Shown here: positions 14,544-22,552 of the stretch, in pieces | Layout: each line of letters begins with the position of its first letter | How positions within the stretch are numbered: the stretch's first letter is position 1 | Source: DASVXQ01 sp046727955 | GTDB taxonomy: Bacteria; Actinomycetota; CALGFH01 | Assembly (NCBI GenBank): GCA_046727955.1 | Contig: JBKPDO010000069.1 | Span: 1-26,885, forward strand | Direction: 5' to 3' | DNA length: 26,885 nucleotides | The notes under the pieces: generated by a model | Database searches by the model: none | Seen by the model: the letters and a program-made list of their open reading frames with translations, nothing else | Told to the model about the DNA's origin: nothing | Program-made: the position numbers and the translations under genes

Positions 14544-15964
14544 CGGGTGCCCGACCGCTCGCCGCCGGCCCGAGGTCGTTGTACGACCTCGGCGCGGCCG
14601 ACCTCGCGCGCCTGGTCGAAGAGGCCGGCGAGCCCCCCTACCGGGCCCGCCAGCTCGCCCGCTGGCTGGACAGGCGCAAGGAGGCCGACCTTGGGGCAAT
14701 GACCGATCTGCCGGGCGGCTTCCGGGGCTGGCTCGCCGAGCGGTTCGCGGGGAGCGGCCTGGTGCTCGAGCGCCATCAGGTGGGCGACGGCGGCTGGACC
14801 CACAAATTTCTGTTCGGGCTACCCGGAGGGGACAGCGTCGAGTCGGTGCTGATGCTCTACCCGCCCGCCGGCGAAGGCGAGGCCGGAGGCGGCGGGGGGT
14901 CCGGGGGGCTCTCCAGCGAGGCCAGGACCGGGGGACCAGGCCCGCCAAGCAGAGCCGAGCGTAGCCCCCCGGTGGACGGGGGGTCCGGGGGGCTCTCCAG
15001 CGAGGCCAGGACCGGGGGACCAGGCCCGCCAAGCAGAGCCGAGCGTAGCCCCCCGGTGGATACGGCCGAGGAGGAGGACTGGGAGGCCGGCCCACGCTAT
15101 AAGGGGCAGGGGCGGGCGACGCTGTGCATCTCCACGCAGGCCGGCTGTGCGATGGGCTGCACCTTCTGCGCGACCGGGCAGTTCGGCTTTACCCGCAACC
15201 TGTCCACCGGCGAAGTAGTCGAGCAGGTGGCGCGCGTATGGTCGCTGCTCGGCGAGCTGCGGCCCGCGCCGTCCGCGCCGGACCACCTGACCAACGTGGT
15301 GTTCATGGGGATGGGCGAGCCATTCGCCAACCCCGGCGCCACCTGGGGCGCCGCCTGGCGCCTGCACCAGGGCCTCGGCCTCTCCGCCCGGGCGATCACC
15401 ATCTCCACCGTGGGGCTGGTCCCCGGCATCCGCCGCGCCGCCCGCGAGGCGCTGCCCGTAAACCTGGCGGTGTCGATCCACGCGGCCACCGACGAGCTGC
15501 GCGACCGGCTCGTGCCGCTGAACCACACCTGGCCCATCGCCGCGCTGCTCGAGGCCGTCCGCGCCTACGTTGCCGCCACCAGGCGGCGGGTGTCCTTCGA
15601 GTACGCCCTCATCCGCGACACCAACGACGGGCTGGATCAGGCTGACGAGCTGGGACGGCTGCTCGCGCCGCTGCGCGTGCCCTCGAGCGGCGGTCATGCC
15701 GCCCACGTCAACCTCATCCCCTACAACCCCACTCCGGGGCTCGACCTGCGCACGCCCTCCAGCGGAGCCGTGCGGCGCTTCCGCGACAAGCTGGCGGCCC
15801 ACGGCCTGCCGGTCAGCGTGCGGGCCAACCGCGGCGTGGGCATCGACGCAGCCTGCGGGCAGCTTCGCAGCGCCGCCGGCCGGCCCGGCAGGCGGACCGA
15901 GCCGCCACTGCTCCAGCCCCGGCAGCGCGCCCGTACACTGTTTGGAGACTTGTTGGAGACTTGA
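14516..15964 (+). CDS. rlmN: 23S rRNA/tRNA (adenine-C2)-methyltransferase RlmN with an in-frame repeat insertion
   Basis: RlmN is a radical-SAM enzyme that methylates C2 of A2503 in 23S rRNA and A37 in some tRNAs. An accessory N-terminal domain (about 20-115) is followed by VESVLMLYP, where homologues continue at once into the core. Here some 65-70 low-complexity residues intervene, including two identical 28-residue blocks. Then come TLCISTQAGCAMGCTFCATGQ with the CxxxCxxC cluster motif, VFMGMGEPFAN and STVGLVPGIR. The methyl-carrying Cys is in GIDAACGQL. The ATG at 14516 lies inside cdsA without a ribosome site; GTG 14540, overlapping the cdsA stop as GTGA, is an equally good start. The 482-residue length is about 100 above the usual. 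All catalytic Cys residues are present, so it is probably active. Confidence 0.94.
   Translation: MVQPAPHPVTGARPLAAGPRSLYDLGAADLARLVEEAGEPPYRARQLARWLDRRKEADLGAMTDLPGGFRGWLAERFAGSGLVLERHQVGDGGWTHKFLFGLPGGDSVESVLMLYPPAGEGEAGGGGGSGGLSSEARTGGPGPPSRAERSPPVDGGSGGLSSEARTGGPGPPSRAERSPPVDTAEEEDWEAGPRYKGQGRATLCISTQAGCAMGCTFCATGQFGFTRNLSTGEVVEQVARVWSLLGELRPAPSAPDHLTNVVFMGMGEPFANPGATWGAAWRLHQGLGLSARAITISTVGLVPGIRRAAREALPVNLAVSIHAATDELRDRLVPLNHTWPIAALLEAVRAYVAATRRRVSFEYALIRDTNDGLDQADELGRLLAPLRVPSSGGHAAHVNLIPYNPTPGLDLRTPSSGAVRRFRDKLAAHGLPVSVRANRGVGIDAACGQLRSAAGRPGRRTEPPLLQPRQRARTLFGDLLET
14894..15061 (+). repeat. Two tandem copies of an 84-bp element inside rlmN, with inverted-repeat arms
   Basis: Copies at 14894-14977 and 14978-15061 are identical except for the last base (C versus T). 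Each carries CCGGGGGGCT near its left end (14901-14910 in copy 1) and the exact reverse complement AGCCCCCCGG near its right end (14963-14972), so each can fold as a hairpin. At 84 bp (28 codons) the element keeps the frame. It reads GGSGGLSSEARTGGPG... and lies in a loop between the accessory domain and the radical-SAM core. Confidence 0.9.
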
Positions 15965-15983
15965 CCCCCACCGGGGAGACCGC

Positions 15984-17153
15984 ATGAGCTTGCTCGGCAT
16001 TCTGCTTTTCTTCCTCGCCCTGGTGCTGGCCATCTTCCTGCACGAGGGCGGGCACTTCGCGACCGCGAAGCTGTTCGGCATGAAGGTCGAGCGCTTCTTC
16101 CTCGGGTTCGGTAAGACCCTCTGGTCGTTCCGTCGCGGCGAGACCGAGTACGGCATCAAGCTGCTGCCACTCGGTGGCTTCTGCAAGATCGCCGGGATGA
16201 CCCCACACGAGTTCGACGGCAATTTCCTCGAGCAGGAGCGCGGCTCCAAGCCCGAGCCGGTCCCTCCCGAGCGCCAGTTCCGTAACAAGCCAGCCTGGCA
16301 GCGGGCGATCGTGCTGGCCGCGGGCTCCGTCACGCATTTCATAGTGGCCCTGCTGCTCATCTACGGCCTGGTCGTCTTCATCGGGCTGCAGGTCGGCCCG
16401 CCGACGACCACGATCCAGAGCACGGTGGAGACCACCCGCAACGGCCAGCCAGCCCCCGCCGCGGCGGCGGGCCTGCGCTCCGGCGACCACATCGTCGCCA
16501 TCGACGGGCAGCGTGTCTCCACCTTCGACCAGCTGCGCTCGGCCCTCGCCAACAAGGCGGGCCGGCGGATCACCGTCAGCTACGAGCGTGACGGGCAGCT
16601 GCGCACCACCACCCTGGTCCCCGCCAGCGAGGCCGACGAGAACGGCCGGCCCCACGGCTTCCTCGGCATCAGCCCCGCGGGGACGGTCCAGCGGGAGGGC
16701 CCGCTGGAGGGGGTCGCCAAGAGCGCCACCATGTTCAAGGACCTGGTGGTGAATTCGTTCAAAGGCATCGGCGGCCTGATCCCCGGACTCGTCGACCGCA
16801 TCAACCAGACCCCGGCCGTGGGCGGGGGTGGCGGCGGCGGTTCGAATGGGCCGATCGGGCTGATCAATATCACCCGCCTGGCTGGTCAGGCGGTGTCCGC
16901 CGGGCAGTGGGTCGGGTTCCTCATCTTGTTGATCACGTTCAACGTGTTCGTGGGGATCTTCAACCTGCTGCCGATTCCCATACTGGACGGCGGCTACCTC
17001 GCGATGGTCGGCTGGGAGGCGATCACCAGGCGTCAGGTCGACCTGCGCAAGGTGGCGCCGATCGCGGCGGTCGCGGTCAGCCTGCTGTTCGTGTTCGTGG
17101 TGGTGGTGGCGTGGCTGGACATCACCAACCCGATCCCCAACCCGTTCAGATGA
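15984..17153 (+). CDS. rseP: Site-2 intramembrane zinc metalloprotease RseP/Rip1-like
   Basis: Site-2 proteases cut transmembrane segments of anti-sigma factors and clear signal-peptide remnants. ATG 15984 follows GGGGAGACCGC and gives 389 residues. The first TM holds the zinc motif LHEGGH (HExxH), with FFLGFGKTLWSFRRGETEYGIKLLPLGGFCKIAGM as the membrane-associated beta sheet after it. A second TM (IVLAAGSVTHFIVALLLIYG) follows. A single PDZ domain runs from about residue 150 to 225 (AAGLRSGDHIVAIDGQRVSTFDQL). A Gly-rich linker, then NLLPIPILDGGYL supplies the third zinc ligand (LDG), and a last TM ends the protein. One PDZ domain is the actinobacterial Rip1 type; E. coli RseP has two. dxr, which usually lies between cdsA/rlmN and this gene, is absent. 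Confidence 0.95.
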   Translation: MSLLGILLFFLALVLAIFLHEGGHFATAKLFGMKVERFFLGFGKTLWSFRRGETEYGIKLLPLGGFCKIAGMTPHEFDGNFLEQERGSKPEPVPPERQFRNKPAWQRAIVLAAGSVTHFIVALLLIYGLVVFIGLQVGPPTTTIQSTVETTRNGQPAPAAAAGLRSGDHIVAIDGQRVSTFDQLRSALANKAGRRITVSYERDGQLRTTTLVPASEADENGRPHGFLGISPAGTVQREGPLEGVAKSATMFKDLVVNSFKGIGGLIPGLVDRINQTPAVGGGGGGGSNGPIGLINITRLAGQAVSAGQWVGFLILLITFNVFVGIFNLLPIPILDGGYLAMVGWEAITRRQVDLRKVAPIAAVAVSLLFVFVVVVAWLDITNPIPNPFR

Positions 17154-17226
17154 GCCAGCCTGGATGGGCCATGTGGGCTCGCCCCCATCGAGCCGCTGGC
17201 CCCGTCGCGGAAAGGAGCTATCGACT

Positions 17227-18375
17227 GTGGCCTTCCCCCTGGAGATGACCGACGTCGCGGCAGGCAAGGGTCGCCGGCGCTCGCGCCGTATCAACGTCGG
17301 GAAAGTGCCGGTCGGGGGTGGCGCGCCGGTGAGCGTGCAGTCGATGACGATCACCAAGACCGCCGACATCAACGCCACCCTGCAGCAGATCGCCGAGCTG
17401 GCCACGTCCGGCTGCGACATCGTGCGCGTGGCAGTGCCCGACACCGACGACGCAGCCGCGCTGCCCGCCATCGCAAAGAAGTCGACCATCCCGGTGGTCG
17501 CCGACATCCACTTCCAGTGGAAGTACGCGATGGCCGCGATCGAGGCGGGCTGCGCCGGGGTGCGGATCAACCCGGGCAACATCAAGAAGCACGACAAGGT
17601 CAAGCTGATCGCACAGGAAGCGCAGGCCAGGGGCATCCCGATCCGGGTGGGAGTCAACGCCGGGTCGCTGCAAAAGGAGATCCTGGCCAAGCACGGCGGG
17701 CCGACGCCGGAGGCGCTGGTGGAATCGGCCCTGTTCGAGATCGGGATCCTCGAGTCGGTAGGGTTCGGGGACATCAAGATCTCGGTCAAGCACCAGAACC
17801 CGGCGATGATGATCCAGGCGTACCGGCTGCTTGCGGCCAGGTGCGACTACCCGCTGCACCTCGGGGTGACCGAGGCGGGCACGCCGCGCGACGGGATCGT
17901 CAAGTCGACCGTGGGGATCGGCACGCTGCTGGCCGAGGGCATCGGCGACACCATCAGGGTCTCGCTGACCGCGCATCCGGTCGAGGAGGTCAAGATCGGC
18001 AACGCCATCCTCGGCGCGCTCGGCCTGCGGCCCAAGAAGCTCGACCTGGTCGCCTGCCCGTCGTGCGGCCGTGCTGAGGTGGACGTGTTCGCGCTGGCGA
18101 ACGCGGTCGAGGAGCGGATGGGCGAGATCGAGGCGCCGCTGCGGGTCGCGGTGATGGGCTGCATCGTCAACGGCCCTGGCGAGGCGCGCGAGGCCGACAT
18201 CGGCGTGGCCTCCGGCAAGGGCAAGGGACAGATCTTCCGCCGTGGCCAGGTGATCCGCACGGTGCCGGAGTCGGAGATCGTCGATGCTCTGATGCAGGAG
18301 GCAAAGCTGCTGGCCGAGGAGCACAAGGCTGCCAGCGCGGCCGCCGGCGGCAAGGCGGAGGTGATCCGGGGCTGA
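17227..18375 (+). CDS. ispG: 4-hydroxy-3-methylbut-2-en-1-yl diphosphate synthase IspG (GcpE)
   Basis: IspG carries out the penultimate step of the MEP isoprenoid pathway, converting MEcPP to HMBPP with a [4Fe-4S] cluster. GTG 17227 is chosen because AAAGGAG lies 9 bases upstream, giving 382 residues; the frame from 17164 lacks homology. The TIM-barrel half has VGKVPVGGGAPVSVQSMTITKT, DIVRVAVPDTDDA, VVADIHFQWKYA, VRINPGNI and HLGVTEAGT. The C-terminal reductase-like half carries the cluster ligands in LVACPSCGRAEVDV and VAVMGCIVNGPGE. These two domains are the standard eubacterial short form. The presence of the MEP pathway is therefore supported even though dxr is not in the window. Confidence 0.97.
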   Translation: MAFPLEMTDVAAGKGRRRSRRINVGKVPVGGGAPVSVQSMTITKTADINATLQQIAELATSGCDIVRVAVPDTDDAAALPAIAKKSTIPVVADIHFQWKYAMAAIEAGCAGVRINPGNIKKHDKVKLIAQEAQARGIPIRVGVNAGSLQKEILAKHGGPTPEALVESALFEIGILESVGFGDIKISVKHQNPAMMIQAYRLLAARCDYPLHLGVTEAGTPRDGIVKSTVGIGTLLAEGIGDTIRVSLTAHPVEEVKIGNAILGALGLRPKKLDLVACPSCGRAEVDVFALANAVEERMGEIEAPLRVAVMGCIVNGPGEAREADIGVASGKGKGQIFRRGQVIRTVPESEIVDALMQEAKLLAEEHKAASAAAGGKAEVIRG

Positions 18376-18377
18376 AG

Positions 18378-19271
18378 ATGCGGCTGGCGCGATCCGGAGG
18401 CGGGGCACGCGGGTCGCCCGGCCTCCAGACCCGCCTGCTCGGTCGTGGCGACGAGGGCGGGGTGCTCGAGTTCCTGGACCGCTATCCGGCGAGGGACGTG
18501 TTCATCGCCAGCCGCGTGCTCAACGACGGCGTCCTGCGGTCGCCCGGCTGGAGCCCGCTGTGGGGGGCGTTCTCCGGCTCGGGCGCGCTGCGCGGCGTGC
18601 TCCACGTCGGCCCCAACGTGGTGCCGGCGGTCGACGACGCGGCCACCTGCGAGGCGCTCGCGCCGGCGGCGTCGGGCTCGGTCGCCACCCGCATGCTGGT
18701 GGGCGAGCGCCGCTCGGTCGGGCACCTCTGGAAGCTGATCGGGCACAGCTACCCGGCCGCTCGGGAGGTCCGGGCGCGCCAGTACGTCTACTCCCTGGAA
18801 CCGGGTGACCTGCTGCAGCCGCGGCCGGCGGGCCGGCGTCGCGGCCGGGCGCGGCTGGCGACTCCCGCCGACGAGGAGCGGGTGCTGCACCTCTCCGCGG
18901 CCATGTACACCGAGGAGATGGGGGAGAACCCGCTCGCGCGCGACCCGGCCGGCTACCGCCGGCGGGTCCAGGTCCTCACCGCGCGCGGCTGGACCTACGT
19001 CTACGAGCTCGGCGGCGAGCTGCAGTTCAAGATGGACATCGGCTGCGCGAGCAGGCGCAGCGCCCAGGTGCAGGGGGTCTACGTGCCGCCTGAGCTGCGC
19101 GGGCGCGGGGTCGGCACGACGGCGATGAGCGCCTGCTGCGAGCTCGCCCTCCAGCGGCAGCCGGCCCTGTCACTGTACGTGAACGATTTCAACGCCCGCG
19201 CGATCGCCCTCTACGAGCGCCTCGGCTTCCACCGCGAGCCCTACGACTTCCAGACCATCATCCTGCCTTAG
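18378..19271 (+). CDS. GNAT-family acetyltransferase with N-terminal DUF4081 domain (Rv2867c-like)
   Basis: This 297-residue protein starts two bases after the ispG stop, so translational coupling is likely. The N-terminal half (about 20-130) contains FLDRYPARDVFIASRVLNDGV and LRGVLHVGPNVVPAV, typical of DUF4081. The C-terminal half is a GNAT fold: TPADEERVLHLSAAMYTEEMG, QVQGVYVPPELRGRGVGTTAMSACC with the acetyl-CoA pyrophosphate loop (R-G-R-G-V-G), and LYVNDFNARAIALYERLGFHRE. In Mycobacterium tuberculosis the gene following gcpE/ispG (Rv2867c) is of the same kind, which supports the assignment. The acceptor substrate is unknown. Confidence 0.9.
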   Translation: MRLARSGGGARGSPGLQTRLLGRGDEGGVLEFLDRYPARDVFIASRVLNDGVLRSPGWSPLWGAFSGSGALRGVLHVGPNVVPAVDDAATCEALAPAASGSVATRMLVGERRSVGHLWKLIGHSYPAAREVRARQYVYSLEPGDLLQPRPAGRRRGRARLATPADEERVLHLSAAMYTEEMGENPLARDPAGYRRRVQVLTARGWTYVYELGGELQFKMDIGCASRRSAQVQGVYVPPELRGRGVGTTAMSACCELALQRQPALSLYVNDFNARAIALYERLGFHREPYDFQTIILP

Positions 19272-19303
19272 TCGGCCAGTTTGTCCCGTGCGGGCATCCG
19301 ACC

Positions 19304-19482
19304 TTGCCGCGTGAGGTGCAGTTTGCCGCGGGCAGCGCACCTCTTGGTAGCCCACTTTGCCGCGGGCAGCGCACCTCAGCTTGCCGCGTGGGGTGCACGT
19401 TGCCGCGCGAACGGTTGCTTTGGTGTCCACTATGGGGGCTCTGACCGACGCCTCGCGCGGCAAGGTACAAACCACGCGGCAA
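19304..19482. repeat. Cluster of paired TTGCCGCG octamers
   Basis: Seven octamers lie within 180 bases. TTGCCGCG occurs at 19304, 19323, 19357, 19381 and 19400, and the reverse complement CGCGGCAA at 19456 and 19475. Three pairs (19304/19323, 19381/19400, 19456/19475) share the same 19-bp spacing, and the 11-base spacers resemble each other (TGAGGTGCAGT, TGGGGTGCACG). A 22-bp exact direct repeat (19322-19343 and 19356-19377) lies inside. The rest of the 363-base gap between the GNAT and eccC genes contains no gene. Confidence 0.8.
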
Positions 19483-19532
19483 GCTGGGCTCCCTCGGACG
19501 TATCGAACACCCCCGAAATGCCCCGCAGCTCG

Positions 19533-19541
19533 TTGTCCACA
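19533..19541 (+). promoter_or_regulatory. DnaA-box-like 9-mer upstream of the EccC-like gene
   Basis: TTGTCCACA matches the GC-preferring actinobacterial form of the DnaA box (TTGTCCACA in Streptomyces). It is isolated, about 94 bases before the EccC-like start. The surrounding sequence (TTTGTATGG) is unusually AT-rich for the window. Function unproven. Confidence 0.35.
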
Positions 19542-21448
19542 GATTTGTATGGAGGCGCCACAGCGCCGGAGCGGGACGGTAGGTTCGGACCGCCGAGACG
19601 AACGACGTTCCCCCGACCCCGCTCGGCCCGCCGCATGACCGAGACCACGCATCGCAGCATGACCGACTCCGTGCTCCAACCCAGCGACACCGACCCCGAG
19701 GCCGATCGGTTCGCCGTGCACCGCCCCGCACGCGTCCATCCAAGGCCAGTGCCGGCCGGTGAGGTGGTGGTCGCACCCCCGCCGCTGCGCCGTGGAGGCG
19801 CCGCGGGCTGGTTCCCCGCCCTGTTCCCGCTGCTCGGCAGCGCCGGCTCCCTGCTGCTGCTCAGCTCTGCCGTCCAGCGGCGCCGCTGGCTGATCCTCCT
19901 GGTCGTCGCCTCGCTGCTGTTGTCGCTTTGCGCCGGCCTCGCCCCGTGGCTGCGGCACCGGCGCAGCGCCCACCGCGAACGCGCACGTTACCTCGACCAC
20001 CTCGACGAGGTCGCACGATCGCTCGAGCGCGTCGCGGCAGCCCAGCACACCGCCGCCGAATACCTCTATCCCGACCTGCCCGGCATCCTTGCGCTCGCCG
20101 CTCCGGGCGGGCGGCTGTGGGAACGACGGCCGACCAACGAGGACTTCCTGGCCGTGCGGCTCGGCCGGGGTGCGGTGCCGCTGGCGGCGCCGGTGCGCCT
20201 GGACCCCGGCCACGACCCGCTCGCCGAGCGCGATCCGTTCCTCCTGGCGGCGGCCGAGGACCTGGTGCGTCGCGGCAGCCGGCTCGGGGCGTCTCCCGTG
20301 GTCGTCCCGCTGCGCCGCGCCGGAGTGCTGGCGCTGACCGGGCCCAGGGCGCCCGCCCGCGCGCTGGTCCGCTTCGTGCTGGCGCAGGTCGCGACCTTCC
20401 ACGCGCCAGAGGACCTGCACATCCTCCTGGCCTGCCCTCCGGCCGACGCCCCGGTCTGGGAATGGCTGAAGTGGCTGCCGCACGTCCGCGACCGCGCCGC
20501 CGAGCCCGGCCCGGCCGTCCCAGGGTCTCTTCTCGCCACCACCGCCGAGCAGCTCAGGGCCCACCTCGAGCGCGAGCTCCATTCCCGGCTGGCCGCGTCG
20601 CCCGGCCCCCATGCCCTCGCGTCGCCCGCCTCCGGTACGGCCGGGCCGCCCAACGGGGTCGCTCATCTGCTCGTCATCATCGACGGGTTCTCACCGCGCG
20701 GCCACCTCGGGCGGCTGCCGCCCCTGAGCGGGCTGCTCGAACGGGCGGCGGAGCTCGGTGCAACCGTGCTCTGCCTGGTCGACCGGCACGCTGACGAGCC
20801 CGCCGAGCTGCGCGTCCGGATCAGGCTGGACGGCGCCGGAGGCATGGTTCTCGAGGAGACGGGGCCCGGCGGCGCCGTGGGGCGGGCGCGGGCCGACGCC
20901 GCCGACGGTGCGCCCTGTGAGGCCCTCGCCCGGCGACTGGCCCCGCTGCGGCTGGCCCGGTCGCAGGCCCGTGGGCGAGCCGCGCCCGGCGGTCCTGTGC
21001 GCCTGCTGGAGCTTCTGGGCGTCGGCGAGGCCGCCGCGATCGACCCAGCAAAGACCTGGCGATCCCGACCCCGCGCCAGCCTGCTGCGCGTCCCCATCGG
21101 CCGCCGCGGCGCCCGGGACCAGGGCACCCTCGCGGACTCGCTGGTCCTGGACCTCAAAGAGGCGGCGGAGGGCGGCATGGGGCCGCATGGCCTGCTGATC
21201 GGCGCCACCGGCTCTGGCAAGAGCGAGCTGCTGCGCACGATCGTCGCCGGGCTGGCCATCAGCCACCCGCCTGAGCTGCTTTCGTTCGTCCTGGTGGACT
21301 TCAAAGGGGGAGCGGCCTTCGCCGGGCTGGACGCCCTGCCGCACACCGCCGGCTCGATCACGAATCTGTCTTCCGACCTTGCGCTGGTCGACCGCGTGCG
21401 CGCCGCCCTCCAGGGCGAGCAGGAGCGCCGCCAGCGCGTGCTCCGCGG

Positions 21449-21457
21449 CGCCGCAAC
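21449..21457 (+). other. Frameshift point in the EccC-like gene
   Basis: The coding frame changes between GGCGCC and AACCTC. Homologues read R-x-A-G-N-(L/F), so a missing G in GCCG-CAAC (expected GCCGGCAAC) explains the change. No canonical slippery heptamer or obvious downstream stimulator is present, so programmed frameshifting is unlikely. A mutation or an assembly error is the simpler explanation. Confidence 0.75.
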
Positions 21458-22024
21458 CTCGACGGGATCGCGCAGTACCACGCGCGCCGAGCCGTCGACC
21501 CGAGCCTTCGGCCGCTGCCTTATCTCCTACTGGTGGTGGACGAGTTCGGCGAGCTGCTCGCTGCCCGCCCGGAGTTCCTCGACGTGTTCACGGCTATCGG
21601 GCGGGTCGGCCGCAGCCTCGGCATGCACCTGCTGCTCGCCTCACAACGGCTCGACGAGGGCCGTATCCGCGGGCTGGAGAGCCACCTGCGCTACCGCGTC
21701 TGCCTGCGGACCTTCGCGGCCGCCGATTCCGTGGCGGTTCTCGGCACCACCGACGCCCACAGGCTGCCGCCGTCGCCGGGCGGCGGCTGGCTCAAGGTGG
21801 ACAGCGACCCGCCACAGCGCTTCGAGGGCGCGGTGGTGTCGGTCGCCACCGGCGGGCACGGCACGGTAGCGCCGGCCACCGGCCCCGGGCGTCAGACGCC
21901 AACTCCCGCGCCGGCCATCCTGCCCTTCGAGCCGGTCGGGCCCGCCGCCGCGGGTTCCTCACCGCCAGTCCCCGACGCGGAGCGGTGCCACGGTCTTGGC
22001 GACACCGACGGGGATGCCGTGGTG

Positions 22025-22069
22025 GCGGCGCTGTCCGGCGCGGCGCTGTCCGGCGCGGCGCTGTCCGGC
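22025..22069 (+). repeat. Triplicated 15-bp unit in the EccC-like gene
   Basis: GCGGCGCTGTCCGGC occurs three times head to tail, encoding (AALSG)3 in the linker between ATPase domains D1 and D2. The frame is maintained. Confidence 0.9.
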
Positions 22070-22504
22070 GCGGACCGGCCCGGCGGCCGCGCCTGCCGCG
22101 TCTGGCTCCCGCCGCTGACAAGCGCGATCTCGCTCGACGAGGTGCTCGCCCAGGTGCCTCACCTGAGCGGCGTGGGCCCGCGACCCGGGGCCGAAGGATG
22201 GCTGCGGGTGCCCGTCGGTGTGGTAGACAGGCCGCTCGAACAGGCCCAGGAGCCGCTCATGCTGGATTTCGGCGGCGCGGCCGGGCACCTCGCCATCGTC
22301 GGCGCACCCCGCAGCGGCAAGAGCACGCTGCTCGCCACCGTCACCGCCGCATTCGCGCTCACCCACGCCCCGGATGCCCTGCAGCTCTACTGCATTGACC
22401 TCGGCGGTGGTCTGCTCCACCAGCTCGCGGGCCTGCCGCATGTGGGTGCGGTCTGCGGCAGGGGCGACCGGGAAGAGGCTCGCCACCTCGTCCACCAGCT
22501 CCGC

Positions 22505-22552
22505 GGCCTGGTAGCGATGCGGGAGAGCGGCCTGGTAGCGATGCGGGAGGGC
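22505..22552 (+). repeat. 24-bp tandem duplication in ATPase domain 2
   Basis: Units 22505-22528 and 22529-22552 differ at one base and encode GLVAMRES then GLVAMREG. The duplication lies within D2 between Walker A and Walker B, just before a Pro/Gly/Arg-rich stretch that may also be an insertion. Eight codons, frame kept. Confidence 0.88.

Noticed and set aside
14819..16360. A 513-codon minus-strand open frame opposite rlmN
   Set aside because: Shadow of rlmN and rseP. It only appears repetitive because of the 84-bp doublet.
15813..17789. A 658-codon minus-strand open frame across rseP and ispG
   Set aside because: Antisense of well-conserved genes in high-GC DNA where stops are rare; no recognisable domain of its own.
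19304..19482. CRISPR-like spacing of a 22-bp direct repeat with 34-bp period
   Set aside because: Only two exact copies, spacer of 12 bases, mixed orientation of sub-motifs and no cas genes.
21440..21460. Programmed ribosomal frameshift in the EccC-like gene
   Set aside because: No slippery heptamer or clear downstream pseudoknot, and the family does not use frameshifting; a one-base deletion explains it.
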